From contig NC_091661.1 of assembly GCF_042453785.1 (NCBI RefSeq), positions 31,673,501 through 31,737,500 on the forward strand: a stretch of DNA of 64,000 nucleotides. Reading direction: 5' to 3'. Under the pieces are notes generated by a model. The model was not told the DNA's origin and made no database searches. It saw nothing but the letters and a program-made list of their open reading frames with translations. The position numbers and the translations under genes are program-made. Source of the DNA: Malus domestica. Its lineage: Eukaryota > Streptophyta > Magnoliopsida > Rosales > Rosaceae. Of this stretch, positions 22,360 through 34,461 are shown piece after piece (the first letter of the stretch is position 1; every line of letters starts with the position of its first letter).

Positions 22360-24595
22360 TGAAATAATGCATGGAATATATTTGCAGATGTTGGGATAGA
22401 AAGATATAGATGCATATGAACAACACATGATCTTCGCCACCACCAATTTGCAGGTATATCATATGGTTATCTTCCCAATGCAATCATTCTAGGCCCAACT
22501 AAACCAGCGAAAAAAACGATATGTCATTGCGACAGTATCTCAAGTCAATTCATATTATCATGTGTTTAATTTTTCTATGTATACAGTGACATCTCAGGTA
22601 TAAGTAAACTTTAGGAAAAGTAGGGTCTTTCATTTTCTCTCACAACAACCACCCCCCTCCTCCCACACTGTGCTTGTATCGACGTGGCAACTTCTTAATT
22701 AGTGACTTGTCCTGCATGTCTAACCATGTGACGCACCTACCGAAGTCTCTCTTCGTCCTCCAGTTCATCGATGACTCAACACACTCTATTAGCCCGGATT
22801 GGCTGAATATGGTGGTGGTGGAACCAGAGGGCTACCATCATATGCCCCCAGAAGAACATGTTTATCTCTAAACAATCAGTGAAATGAAAAAAAAGCTAAA
22901 TCTTTTTTTTTTTCCTTTGTCCCTATTATAATCAAAGTCATAAGGGATCTTTCTTTTTTGCGGACCCAGATGGAAGAAATAAGCAAAACTTAAGAGGAAA
23001 AATGACTAGTCAGATGAGTAGATGAGAAATCACTCAAGTGAGAAGTTACAAAAAAGCAAAAAACAAAGTACCTCCCAGCTTTCAAACAATTGAGCAGCAA
23101 CTGTATAATATTCTCTTCAAGATTCTTAACAAGAGGGTCCCTCCTAATAATGAACCAAATCATAATACAGAACAAAGTAAGCTTTAGTTTAGGTTGAGTT
23201 TCACTTCGATATCGTAGACATATGTATAGTCAAGTTTACCAGAATAACGTGTCACCTTCTTAACGCTAAAGTTTAAATCATCCCTCAATAATTTAAATAT
23301 GATTAGAATATCTCTCAAATAAATATATATATATGCTGATGCTCATCAACTAACAGTCTTATAGCATTTTCTTAACTAAAAAACAAAACCTGCATAAAAA
23401 GACACAATAAACCCAAGAACATGAATGATTGGGGTGAGGTCTCCCAGTGGCTTCCAAAAAGCCTGTTTACAGATTCTCCATGTCTTCTCTCCTTACGAAC
23501 TCTTTCTAATGAATAAATTTGAAAACTCCCTCTCTGATTGTGTTTAGACTTTAGACCCTAGTTAAGCAAGATTTTCGCCGTCAATTAATCATATCTTAAT
23601 CCGTAATCTCAAAGTTTTAATGATTAATCTTCCATTTACTAGAACAAGGGAGGACAAAGCTAAGAGAAGAAGAAGGGGAGGGGGGGGCTGCCACTAGGCT
23701 ATATTGCACCATTTTCTTCTCACTCCCATTCAATCAATAAGACAGGCTATATCTTACTGCTCTTTTAAAAGCCTTCACTGTCCACTCAATTATTCCAAAA
23801 GTGCTTCCCAATATCTGATTCTGGCTAAGATTGATCGACAGAGATATCCCCAGTATCATCTGTCTGCTTTTGAATTTTGATCATCATGGTACCCTATATT
23901 TATTTTACATTATATTTCTTGCTAAAGCATAAAAAGGTATAAGAAGCGTCCATAATTTCAACTTTTGAAACTTTGTTGCATGGCACACATGTACAATCAT
24001 GAATCATCATGCATATCTTGAGACCTACTCAATCATGTATATTCCCACATATATGTATTTCTTTCTTCTTCTTTTTTAACAAGAAGGCGACATCCGTGTA
24101 AGTCAATTGACTAAATCCTCATTTACAAATCAATGTTACATGCATGGATATTGACAATAATATGAACAACCTAGAATATTCATGAATTAATCAAGACAGA
24201 TGATGGATGGTCTATTGGTTTGATTACTCTAATTTCCAAATTAACAAGAACTTTTCCACCCTAACCCTAAGTCGTAAGTTGTTTTGGACTCTTAAGCCGC
24301 AAAGGGGTTTACTTGAACCAGCACAACTTCCTATGTTTTCATGTCGTTTTCAAGCAGCACTACTATTTCCTTCATGCAAACTTTTGCATTTGCAAGTTAG
24401 TAAATAGACAAATATATATAGAAATGCAATTTGCTTTTAGGAAAAAGGCTAAGCTCTTCACCTCACCGCCCATTCGTGAATCATCCCAAAAGTACCCTAT
24501 CTGATGTGCTACGTTGATCCACAGGAAGGCACATCAACCACACGAAGCATGATCAACCATTCAACATCGATCAACATGTGTACAATGATCCAACT
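22360..24595. other. Intergenic, no supported gene
   Basis: Open frames at 22674-22871 and 24207-24504 lack recognisable motifs. A G-run near 23676-23688 and scattered poly-A/T tracts are the only notable sequence. Confidence 0.4.
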
Positions 24596-24597
24596 GT

Positions 24598-24694
24598 TGA
24601 TATATGTGCATGATTTTACGTAAACATGTAATATTTTCAGTTCATTTCTGGATAATTAAATATGTTATGTTGCTAGCTGTCAATTGATCTAATG

Positions 24695-24742
<48 letters not shown>

Positions 24743-24901
24743 AAAATACATGCTACTAGCTAACAAGATTTATGGTCGTAAAGTATAAGATTTCAATCAC
24801 TGTGGATATATGTGCATGATTTTACATAAACATGTAATATTTTCTCTTTGTTTTTGGATAATTAAGTATGTTATGTTGTTGACTATCAATTGATCTAATG
24901 T

Positions 24902-24972
<71 letters not shown>

Positions 24973-25040
24973 GAATACATGCTACTACCTGACAATAGTA
25001 CAGATTCACGGTCGTATAGTATAAGATTTTCAATCACCTT
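24598..25040. repeat. ~200-240 bp tandem duplication containing dinucleotide microsatellites
   Basis: Unit 1 (about 24598-24799) and unit 2 (about 24802-25040) share GATATATGTGCATGATTTTAC, a GATAATTAA-TATGTTATGTTG block, CAATTGATCTAATGTCA, then a microsatellite, then ATACATGCTACTA and GGTCGTA-AGTATAAGATTT. Unit 1 has (AT)n at 24698-24740. Unit 2 has (AC)n then (AT)n at 24902-24970. Open frames here (poly-Ile-Tyr, poly-Cys-Val) merely translate the dinucleotides. Confidence 0.85.
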
Positions 25041-25202
25041 TTTAAATTAGAAGCGTAGAAGTTTACAAGCAAATATATAACTTACAGCCCCTTCCCACCA
25101 CAATATGAGGAAGCTGCCAGTCAAAAGTCCAAGAGAGAGCAAAATTATTGCTACTTTTTGCTCCCTTTATTAACCCCGTCACCTCCCTCCCCTCTTGCTT
25201 AA

Positions 25203-25283
25203 CCCTGGAAACCTCCTCTCTCTCTCTCTAACTCTCTCTTTCTCTCTTTCGCTCTCTCTCTCCCTCTAACTCTCTCTCTCTAA
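25203..25283 (+). repeat. (CT)n microsatellite in NHL26 5' leader
   Basis: An interrupted CT run ends about 15 bp before the ATG at 25300. Pyrimidine-rich leaders of this kind are common in plant 5' UTRs. Confidence 0.75.
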
Positions 25284-25299
25284 ATATTTGTAGCTCCAA

Positions 25300-25935
25300 A
25301 TGTCTCAAGCCCTCACAAAATCTCCTAAACACTGTGGCAACAAACACGGACTTAACATTTGCAAGCTCTACAAGAATCTTTTCTTACTATTCTCTACATT
25401 TGGCACCACAATTCTCTCCATAATACTAGTCGTTTGGCTTATCCTCCGCCCCACGAAACCTGAGTTCTCCCTCAAGGAAGCCGATATCTACCAGCTCAAC
25501 CTCTTCAGCAGCTACCTCCTCAACTCCTCCGTCCAACTCACCCTACTTTCAAAAAACCCTAATCAGAAAGTCGGGATTTACTACGACGAGCTTCAAGTCT
25601 ATGCTGCATACAAGGGCCAGCAAATCACTGTCTACACCTCTCTTCCTCCGTTTTACCAAGGACATGAAGACAGTAATATCTTGACAGCTTCTTTGGTGGG
25701 AATCGGTCTGCCAGTGGGTCCCTCTTTCGGTTATGAAATGGGACGTGATCAAACGGCTGGTAGACTGGTTTTGAATCTCAAAGTGATTGGACGACTTCGA
25801 TGGAAGGTCGGAGTTTGGGTTTCCGGGAAGTATAGGGTCAACGTGGATTGTCTTGCTGTCATGGCTTTTGGTCCTGCTGCTCCAACTGGTCCTCTCACTA
25901 CAAGGCAAGGGACTCAGTGTTCTACCAACGTCTGA
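25300..25935 (+). CDS. NHL26: NDR1/HIN1-like protein 26 (LEA_2 family)
   Basis: NHL proteins are small membrane-anchored LEA_2-domain proteins. NHL26 of Arabidopsis acts in companion cells at plasmodesmata/ER and affects phloem sugar export; others act in defence. This is a single-exon 211 aa frame. It has a short basic N-terminus (MSQALTKSPKHCGNKHG), one membrane segment at about residues 27-49 (LFLLFSTFGTTILSIILVVW) and an LEA_2 domain with SSVQLTLLSKNPNQKVGIYY. It ends with the conserved TTRQGTQCSTNV tail. Length and order match the NHL26 subgroup (about 213 aa). An upstream CT-rich leader and no competing ATG support the start. No defect is seen. Confidence 0.9.
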   Translation: MSQALTKSPKHCGNKHGLNICKLYKNLFLLFSTFGTTILSIILVVWLILRPTKPEFSLKEADIYQLNLFSSYLLNSSVQLTLLSKNPNQKVGIYYDELQVYAAYKGQQITVYTSLPPFYQGHEDSNILTASLVGIGLPVGPSFGYEMGRDQTAGRLVLNLKVIGRLRWKVGVWVSGKYRVNVDCLAVMAFGPAAPTGPLTTRQGTQCSTNV

Positions 25936-25939
25936 ATTG

Positions 25940-27430
25940 CGAGAGAAACTTACCTACATCATGCTTGGGATAACGCCGCAGTGGCATAGAGAAGTTCTTC
26001 CCGGGACTACAAAGACTACTTCGTACTACTAACGTATATGTGTTGTTTGGTTCTTGAATATTTGCTTGGTCATGTTTGTTGATCTTTTGTTCTGCGCTTA
26101 AGTGCTTGTAAATTTGTAACAATCATATGATTGATATATAGGACTGGAAGTAATGATCATATATGAGTGAGAATGATAAGCTTGCTTAATTGTACCATTG
26201 ATCTTATCTTCTTTTTATTTTCTTTACAATACAAGCAATACTGAGTGAGAATGAACTCAAAAACAGAACCTCGACTGTCACGATGAATATGCTTGAAAAG
26301 TGATGGGGTGGAAAACATCGAAAATGAAGATCATGTTCTCATAGATTCTTTTTCAATAGTGGGTTTTGGTGGTAGTTTTGTGGGGAGGAGAAAAGGGAAG
26401 AGATTGAGGGGTAAAAGGACATAAAAGAGTAGTGATATTGATAGCTAACATGCCAACAAGAAAGAAAAGGAGAAACAAAAAGGGGGGAAAATTCATAGTT
26501 TTCTACGTTAAGGAATTTCCAAATTTACACTTCAACCCTTCACCTCTAATAATCATGTGGACTTGTAATGCATGGAAGCAACGTCGCAGCAGAATCGTTG
26601 GGCATAATTCTACCAACCCAACAATGGAAATGAATTTGTCAATTGAACATACATCACAATGTCCTAATTCCGGTGAAAATGAACAAACGAAAAATATCTG
26701 ATGGAGTTGTCTGAATAAAATAACTCTCACGCTTGTATCGAAAAATTAAGAAGTCGTACTTCGAATACTTTCTGCAGAGTTCTATACAAATTAAACTTTA
26801 CCATTTAAGATATCAAAATGCTTTTAAACTGCAGTTAGTCGACTAATTGACCTCTTTGAAACTACAACCTATTATGGAAGAAAATATGACCAAATATGGT
26901 TTGCCTTTACAGCCTTTGTGGTAAAGATGCTTTTCACCTTTTACCATCATCAGTTTCATTAACTTTATGTCAAACTTTTTAGTTCCGTCAATTGGCGAAA
27001 GGGTGGTGCAAACCGCACACATTTTGTTATGTTTTACTAATTTTTGATCTTCGGATTGAATGATTTAAAGAAGAACAAAAAACAGAAATTAACATGAATT
27101 GTGTAGAAGGTTAAAAGGAGTGTGAATAACACAACCCCCGAGATCCGGCAACTACCACGCAAGATTTCTCCGGTGTGCAGTTGCGAAAAGCCATTATTAG
27201 ATTATAGCAATTAGAGTGTTTAGCACTTGAGCACGACCGTCTCTTGGCGTATCTTGCAAACAAACAAACGCTTCGACTTTCAGTGCGTCCTCAAAAGAAA
27301 TATCAAAAGTAAAAAGTACTTTTTTAACGAAACGAAAGGAAAGCTTGCGTCTCCAACCTGATAAAAAAACCACACAAACTCGACGACAAAGACGCATTAT
27401 AATTGCATTTCAACATCAATCGGGTAAATT
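25940..27430. other. Downstream intergenic, no gene
   Basis: The short open frame at 26432-26701 begins with a basic run but shows no motif I recognise. No element ends were found. Confidence 0.4.
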
Positions 27431-27437
27431 CTGTACA

Positions 27438-27538
27438 ACAACAACAATCAAGCCTTAACCAACCAAGCGAAGACAAAAACAGGAACTACAACAACAATCA
27501 AGCCTTAACCAACCAAACGAAGACATAAGCAGGAACTA
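27438..27538. repeat. Two-copy ~50 bp tandem repeat
   Basis: ACAACAACAATCAAGCCTTA…CCAACCAAGCGAAGACA-AAACAGGAACTAC occurs twice in tandem (about 27438-27488 and 27489-27538) with few differences, so the duplication is recent. Confidence 0.85.
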
Positions 27539-27539
27539 C

Positions 27540-28645
27540 TGAACTACTTCTCACTGTATACTATTAACCTTCACTTGCACCTCTGTCTCTGGCTATATCA
27601 ATTTCACCACTCTACAGGCATATATTAGCATTTGTAAACAATGGCCAAGTTAACGGAGCAACACTATTTGAACCAAATCTACGCATATACATACCCGGGT
27701 GGAGAAGCCTACTTGTGTTCCGGTAGTTCAAGGGAGGTCAACAAGTATTAGTGTTAGTTATAGTGCTGCATTGAGGCTACTTTATTGTGCTTAGAGTTAA
27801 GGTTAAGAAAGGTAGTACACTACATATATAATTATTCGGATTGGGCGAGAAGCCCTCTCCCTTACAGGCGCTCGCAAGTAACACCTGCCTAGGTCAAGCA
27901 TTCATTTGTACATCGTCAAGTGATCAAAATCATTGGTACAGTATATTGCGGCAATGTTAACTGCTTCCCAAACAACCATTATTGGTCACTCCCTGCTCTC
28001 CCATGCTGAGCACTTTCCAACCGAAGGCTACTACGGTGAGGGCTCTCTCAGCTCTGATTGACCTCAAAGGGGTTATAGCTTGGGGGAGGGGGGGGTGGTT
28101 ACGTTTGATAAATCTATCTATTAGTTTGAGCAGAAGCCCTACTCTGCATATGCCCGAACAGACTCCGCCCTCTTTTCGTCCTTAAGTTGGTTACTAGCTC
28201 GGTTCATTTCGTTCATATGTGACTTGTGTGAGTGAACGATCAACTACCAAGTGAATATAGGAGTTTAACATCGAATTATTGAAATCAGAAATCGTGCAAA
28301 ACTGAAAAACTGCAAAGAAATCATGCAAATATATAACTAAAGGAAAAGTTATCACTATCACAGTCTCAAACATTGACGAATTTCGTAACTCTCTTCACTG
28401 ATAACCAAAAGGAAAAGTTATCAGACATTCATGCACCCGAAAACTGCATCAATCAGTTCGCAATGAACCGAACAAAGACATCAATTATGCAGTATATACT
28501 ATATAGCAGCTGAAAGCCTCAAAACAACGTCTTACAGTACAGTATTGTGTAAATTTCAAGTATTTTACAGTATTAACAAGAACTACGTTGTTAATTTGTA
28601 AAGAGACAATTTCCTTATATCAAAAAAACAAAAAAGTTCATCAGT
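27540..28645. other. Intergenic plus 3' UTR of the Nudix-like gene
   Basis: No supported gene. The last ~150 bp (28500-28648) are probably the 3' UTR of the minus-strand gene ending at 28649. The frame at 27982-28185 has no motif. A C-rich cluster of short GC blocks at 27840-28160 is unexplained. Confidence 0.4.
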
Positions 28646-28648
28646 TGA

Positions 28649-29458
28649 TCACTCAAGACTAACCCATTTCCAAAAATGCTTCTTGACGTACACAGCCTCG
28701 TGAGCAATGCTCATCGCTCCGCCATCCGAATACTCGTGCTCCTCCCCGGTGCAAAACTCACCATCCGGCAAGCCCTCCACCCAAGCATCCACCGAGTGCA
28801 GCACATAACACGCCGGCAACCCCGGGTACGACATCGAATGCCGCTCCTCCACCCTCTTCTCATAAGAACCTGGAACAATCTTCACAATTCCGCTGCTTTC
28901 CGAATTCAATATTGAACCGAGCTCTTCCATAACCGCCCGGTTCGCCGCAGATTCGTGGTCCTCTCCCGGCTTCATTTTCTCTGACAATGGCCGGCCTCGG
29001 CTCCTGACGCTGCCATCCGATAATTCTTGGTGGGATTCGACCAAAACCCGGGATTTATTGTCGATGATCCGTACCGTCACAACCTGAACCGTTCGAACCG
29101 GAGGGGATGAATCGGCTAAAGAGCTTTCGCCTTCGGAGAGCTCGAGCCAGAGGTTGTGGACGTTCTTGGTCCCGGGCTTGACCCCCCAAGAGGCCAGAGA
29201 GTCGGAGAGCAATCGAGGCTTGAGCCACTCGGAGAGGGACTGTGGGGTGGGGAAGCGGTGCTGCTGGTGGTGGTGGTGGAGGGACATGGTGGGGATTTTG
29301 AATAGGCGCCGAGGGTTGGAAGGAAAATGGAGAAATGGGGTTTTGGAGAAGAGGGTAGCTCCGGCGGAGAAGGAGAAGAGGAAGCAGATGGAGAGCCCCG
29401 ACAGGAGGAGATCGGGTAGCGTTTGGAGGTTGTTGCTGACTACTTCTTGCGGCGACAT
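28649..29458 (-). CDS. Nudix-like protein with N-terminal membrane segment, uncharacterised
   Basis: Single-exon gene; the frame is open up to 29701, but the Met at 29458 (MSPQEVVSNNLQTLPDLLLS) gives the conserved-looking start and a 269 aa product. A hydrophobic stretch at residues 15-37 (LLSGLSICFLFSFSAGATLF) may anchor the protein in an organelle or ER membrane. A His-rich linker follows. The remainder (LSEWLKPRLLSDSLASWGVK, PGTKNVHNLWLELSEGE) matches a conserved unnamed plant family. The block KPGEDHESAANRAVMEELGS resembles a Nudix box but has Ala in place of the first Glu of REUxEE, so catalysis is doubtful. Function is unknown; Nudix-fold membership is inference. Confidence 0.8.
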   Translation of the reverse strand: MSPQEVVSNNLQTLPDLLLSGLSICFLFSFSAGATLFSKTPFLHFPSNPRRLFKIPTMSLHHHHQQHRFPTPQSLSEWLKPRLLSDSLASWGVKPGTKNVHNLWLELSEGESSLADSSPPVRTVQVVTVRIIDNKSRVLVESHQELSDGSVRSRGRPLSEKMKPGEDHESAANRAVMEELGSILNSESSGIVKIVPGSYEKRVEERHSMSYPGLPACYVLHSVDAWVEGLPDGEFCTGEEHEYSDGGAMSIAHEAVYVKKHFWKWVSLE

Positions 29459-29759
29459 GTCAACAATTGCGAAGATGATGATAACAAATGGCGATTGGAG
29501 GTATTTGTTGGGCGAAGGGGCGATGAAATTTTGGTGATCAGCTCCATTCTTCTCTTCGAACTGAGTCAACACCGAAGATGGAGAAGAGTCGAGGAAATGA
29601 GGGAAAGGGTTGTGTTGGTGTTTGTTGGGGAAAAAAATAAGAGGTGGGAATTTGAGCTTATCAACTAAGATGGAACAATAGGTCTCCAAGAAAACAAACA
29701 ATAACTAACACTCAAGTCTTATTTCACTAAGTGTGATCGGTTTAATGAATCCTAGAATA

Positions 29760-30425
29760 TTATTACTTTCAACTTTGCGTCAAATTTTCCGTTAGCTTCA
29801 AATATTTTATATCTTTTCTTATAATCTCATTCTAATTTTTTATTTGTCCTTTTTTTCCTTCAAGAAACCATTTTACAAATTTAACAAGGGAAAAAGATTT
29901 AGACGGCTCAAAGTTTCTTGAGAGCATTGGTCATTGGGCATTGTAATTCATTTATGAAAGGATGGAGTAATGAATAAGAATGATACCAGTTGTTCAGCCA
30001 TGAAATAAACAATTCTCTGGGAATTTTATATCTTATTAATTTAGTATTAATTGATTTTTATTGCTTGTGTGCGTCAATAAAGACCTGATGTGTCATGAAA
30101 AAGAAGAATAATACGTTATCATTTTAACAAGAGGTTCTTGTATGAGGTCACCGTTGGTGTTGAGCTATGAGTATCGTGAGAGGGGTAGGACACATGGAAT
30201 CGGGTGAACATAAAAAATAAAATTTAACGAAAATCTGCGGTACTGTTCACTTTAACGAAAAATTATATTTTTACATTAAAAAATCAAATCTGATACTATT
30301 CACTCCATTTTCATTAGTTTTCCTTATAATTTATCCATTTTAAGGTATAAACTTAAGGGCCAAATGAAGGGCCACATATTAAGTAAGCTCTATTACTGAA
30401 ATAATCGACAAACAAAGCATGCGAA
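29760..30425. other. Intergenic with one dispersed MITE fragment
   Basis: Contains a copy of the TTTAACGAAAA-type family at about 30221-30329 (CGGTACTGTTCACTTTAACG…CTGATACTATTCACT…). No gene seen. Confidence 0.5.
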
Positions 30426-30429
30426 CAAT

Positions 30430-33400
30430 TGCATGGCGCTCTCACCGCTTGGCCTTCCTCCATATGCTATCCATGCACACAATGCACATTATCACAGGGG
30501 AGTCCTCCTCTTCTGCTTCTGCTTGGCGTCTTGTTTTCTAGAGAGGGTCTTGGTATTACAGCTGCAGCACCAGCAGTTGGTTCCGTTAGATAGTGACCAA
30601 ATTAGTGGCCAACTTGACATTCACTTTCAGCTAGTAAACTAAACAAAGAAAAGTTTGGTGGACATCATCATGAGTAAATACACGATGTTTGTTGAAAAGA
30701 AAAAAGGAAGGTCATGATGATGTTTGTAAAGGAATGATTATTCCTTTACTTTGGATTTTTTATTGAATGCTTTTGTATGGATAAAGGTTGCAGCCGAATG
30801 TGGGAGAGGTGGGGGAGCGGCATCAGATGAGAGACATACCAGGGAGAGCGTTCGGCTCTCCCATTTGAAACAGTGCTGCTCCTTCCCATTTGTCTGCAAT
30901 CCCCTTTTGTTAATAATCCCTCAATCAAAGATGTTGCTGCTACATGTTGTATAGCTTTTGGGAAATGAGGATTTGGTATGTATTTTCTTCTTTGCCGGTT
31001 GTTATTTGTGAGAGTGAGAGCTATTGGGTGTATGTGGGATTTGGGTTTGAGAGTTAAAACTCTATTTGTAATCTCTATTTTGATATTAGTGGAATTTCCT
31101 CGCCATCTCGGAACTGGACGTAGGCTTACGCCGAACCAGTATAAATCCTTGTGTTATTTGGATTATTTGTTTTATCATATTTTGCCATTGTAGCTTATTG
31201 GTTTCATATTTGACGCTTCCGCACAACAAGTTGTATCAGAGCTCGATTTCGACTTGGGAGTTTTGTACTAGTATGTATATGAAACCTTCGAATATGTTGG
31301 TGAAATATGATATTGAAAAATTCGACGGGAGGAATGACTTTGGCATTTGGTCAATTGGAGATACAAGTTTTGCTTGCATTGCTGCGAAATGCGTGGCGTT
31401 GAAGAAGGATGGTAAGGGACCATGCTGCAGTCCCTGAGCTCGCAGATTGGAGAATGGTTCCGAAAACAGCATATATGCTGCAATGTTGTTGAAGTGTTGG
31501 TGTTTGAAGGCTGCAGGTGTAGTGTACTGTTTTGGTAGATTCTCCGTTGGTCATCGCTACACCGGTGGTATTTGTGGGCTGTTGTCGACGAGTTGAGTGG
31601 GAAGGAGAAAAAGTAGAAGCTGTTGAGAATTGAAAAGAAAATGTTGGTTCCTTTTCTTTCGGCATTTGTTTTGGCAAAAGGACATCATGATGACAAATGA
31701 TGTTGTTGGCTGAAAAAAAAAAAAAAAGGGTTAAGTTTTCTTCTCTTTGGCATTTTTTCAACGGTAGAGAAGTTTTTCTTCACTCCCACTAGTTGCCTTT
31801 GGAGCAAGTTGATGGAAACATCGAAGGAGTTTGTATGGGCCAATTTGTTGAGTTCTGCAAGTTTGGATAATGAGGCACCACACTATTTTGGATACACCAC
31901 ATGCACTGCAGAACATTTGTGTGGAACCCTCTCGTAGAAGGCAAGTTATATGCTTTCTAACTTTGGTCTATGGACATTTGGTTGGATTTGTTTGCCACTG
32001 CTATTTGGTCTGTTGGTCTCCATCATCTGCAATTAGTTTTCTTGAAGACTCCAGTTGAGGTATGGTTTTGGATCTCCATTATTTGAATTTGAAATTTTTG
32101 GTTGTCCTGTTGGTGCTCATGTGATGATGGTAAACTTGAATGGAGGGCATATTTTTTGTATGTGGTATGTTAGACCTTGTTGCCAAATTTGTAATCCGTT
32201 TTGACTTGGAGAATGTGCCATGCTATGTGAATGAGTCTATTGGTGCAGTTTAAGACCATGGTGTTTGTGAGCAGGTGAAGTTCGTTGTGTGTCCAACTTT
32301 GGTATGGTGTGCTTGATCTTTTGTCGGTGATATTGAAGAATTTCAGTTCTTCGTTTGAATCACCTTTGTTTTGATCAAGGCACTTACGGTTTGCAAATTT
32401 GGAGAAGACGGTAGGGAAATGGTCTACTTTTGTTGGCTTTGGTATAATTTGAGTCGAGGTGGAGATCATTATGAGTACCGAGAGTTTGGGGAATTTGATT
32501 TAGTTCCCGTTGTCTTTAGTTTCTACTTTAGGTGCTTATGGTGATTGTTGATTCGATTCTCTATGATGTTTTCGGAATTTGGCCAAGATGGAGATTGTTG
32601 GATAGTGGCCAAATTAGTGGTCAACTTGGTATTCACTTTCGGCTAGTAAACTAAACAAAAAAAAGTTTGGTGGACATAGTAAATAGACAATGATGATGTT
32701 TGTTGAAAAGAAAAAATGAAGGTCATGATGATGTTTGTAAATGAATGATTATTCATTTACTTTGGATTTTTTATTGAATGCTTTTGTATGGATAAAGGTT
32801 GCAGCCGAATGTGGGAGAGGTGGGGGAGCGGCATCAGATGAGAGACATACCAGGGAGAGCGTTCGGCTCTCCCATTTGAAACAATGCTGCTCCTTCCCAT
32901 TTGTCTGTAATCCCCTTTTGTTAGTAATCCCTCAATCAAAGATGTGGCTGCTACATGTTGTGTAGCTTTTGGGAGAGGAGGATTTGGTATGTATTTTCTT
33001 CTTCTCCGGTTGTTCTTTGTGAGAGTGAGAGCTATTGGGTGTATGTGGGATTTGGGTTTGAGAGTTAAAACTCTATTTCTAATCTCCATTTTGATATTAG
33101 TGAAATTTCCTCGCCGTCTCGGAACTAGACGTAGGCTTACGCCGAACCAGTATAAATCCTTGTGTTATTTGAATTATTTGTCTTATCATATTTTGCCGTT
33201 GTAGCTTATTGGTTTCATATTTGACGCTTCCGCACAACAGGTTCTTGACGGATTTAACTATGCAGTGAACGGGTAACGGTGCCAACCTAAGGAGAAGGCC
33301 GCCATGAAGGAGTGGCTGCTTGCGGTGGGAATGAATCGTTCTAGCGGACTGTGCAGTACATATGTAGCTTGTTAAACTGATGGCGTAGTTTAATGCGTGA

Positions 33401-33485
33401 GCAGTAGTGCAACCTGATCATGTTTAGTAGATTGAGAAGATCGAGTAACATTTCTATCATGCATGAGGACCACTGAGAGGTGCTA
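30430..33485 (-). pseudogene. Decayed RING-H2 gene copy split by an LTR retrotransposon
   Basis: Two blocks, about 30430-30583 and 33240-33485, align in order with the intact minus-strand RING-H2 gene at 34462-35049. The first keeps the reverse-strand equivalent of the RING N-terminal part (CTATCCATGCACACAATGCA matching the CIVCMD region) and the second the N-terminal region (AACTATGCAGTGAACGGGTA). The downstream RING half is gone, and the pieces contain insertions and frame changes, so the copy is dead. Between them lies an LTR element with its own target duplication GGTTC. This GGTTC sits exactly where the intact paralogue reads GTTGGTTCTTCACGG, which confirms a simple insertion. Confidence 0.8.
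30579..33244 (+). mobile_element. Non-autonomous LTR retrotransposon, both LTRs present
   Basis: 5' LTR 30584-31228 (645 bp) and 3' LTR 32596-33239 (644 bp) flank a 1367 bp interior. A perfect 5 bp target duplication GGTTC surrounds the whole (30579-30583 and 33240-33244). Just inside the 5' LTR is a primer-binding site of the initiator-Met type (TGTATCAGAGC at about 31232-31242), and a purine-rich tract (CCAAGATGGAGAT) precedes the 3' LTR. The interior shows no gag, protease, RT or integrase, so the element is a LARD-like non-autonomous form dependent on others. By eye the LTRs differ at roughly 30 of 645 positions (about 5%), pointing to an insertion on the order of one to a few million years ago. 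It is a structurally whole fossil. Confidence 0.9.
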
Positions 33486-33907
33486 GGGCCACAATGCTAG
33501 CTGGTTCGTGACCCGTTTGATTATCATACCGTTTTACTCTCACTTGTAAAGGTTGCTACCATTTAATAATTATTTTGTTTTTATTTATTTATTTTAAAAC
33601 TAAAACTCATTTGACGATTGTTTTCAGGTTTTTAAAAAATAATTAAAACTTAAATAAAAACAATTAATATTACATTTTAAGTTCAGCGTGATCTATCACC
33701 AACATCATCCCTATAATTTCTAACTTAACCACTTTTTACCATGTACCGATTTATCACAAAGTGTGATATTAACAATCAAGCTTCCACACATAAACTGTAT
33801 TATTTTATTATATCCTCAAAGTGAGCTTGTTCTCGAACGCAAACAAATTTTCAACTTTCAAGAAAATACAAAATTGAAATGATTATTAATGGATCATATA
33901 TTTATGG

Positions 33908-34060
33908 AGTTTTAACGAAATATTTTCAATATTGTTTATTTTTAACGAAAATTTTATTTTTACTCTAAAATTTCATTTTTGGTACTATTCACTTACAACA
34001 CATTTTTGTCATTTTGATTAAAACTCAAAATTTTCAAGCATTTTTCATGATTTTCCTTAT
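33908..34060 (+). mobile_element. Copy of the TTTAACGAAAA-type MITE family
   Basis: GAGTTTTAACGAAATATTTTC…TACTCTAAAATTTCATTTT…TACTATTCACTTACAACACA…GATTTTCCTTAT follows the same order as the copies at 30.2 and 55.3 kb. Ends are approximate. Confidence 0.6.
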
Positions 34061-34461
34061 ATTCATACGTACACGCTTCCTTATTTATTCATGTTCATTT
34101 TGACATATCAAATAAAGGGTTACATAGAAAGATTAAATTTATAGATAAAATTTTATAAACTAAATGATATGGAAGTTGACGATTAAATTATTACTTAAGC
34201 ATTGATAATGTTCATTTCTTATTGGTGACACATCATTTAATTTGCAAATTTTGTTCATAAATTTAGTTTTCCTAGCATTACCGATCAAATAAAAAAGTAA
34301 TTAATAATAACATTTTTTTTGTCAAACAATATATTTTGTTGATTAGATGTTAGATTAGTCACCGACAGAGAATCCAAGCCGTCATGCAAGGCTCAACTCC
34401 TTTCCACACTAATGAATATATTATTTTCAAATACATATCTACTGCACGCTAACAAAGCCAG

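Noticed and set aside
22674-22871. 65-codon frame MYRRGNFLISDLSC…
   Set aside because: No recognisable family, no neighbouring exons.
24797-25037. Frames with poly-(Ile-Tyr) and poly-(Cys-Val)
   Set aside because: Translations of (AT)n and (AC)n microsatellites.
31351-31761. 136-codon frame inside the LTR element
   Set aside because: No gag or pol character; it runs against the element's sense and reflects skewed base composition.
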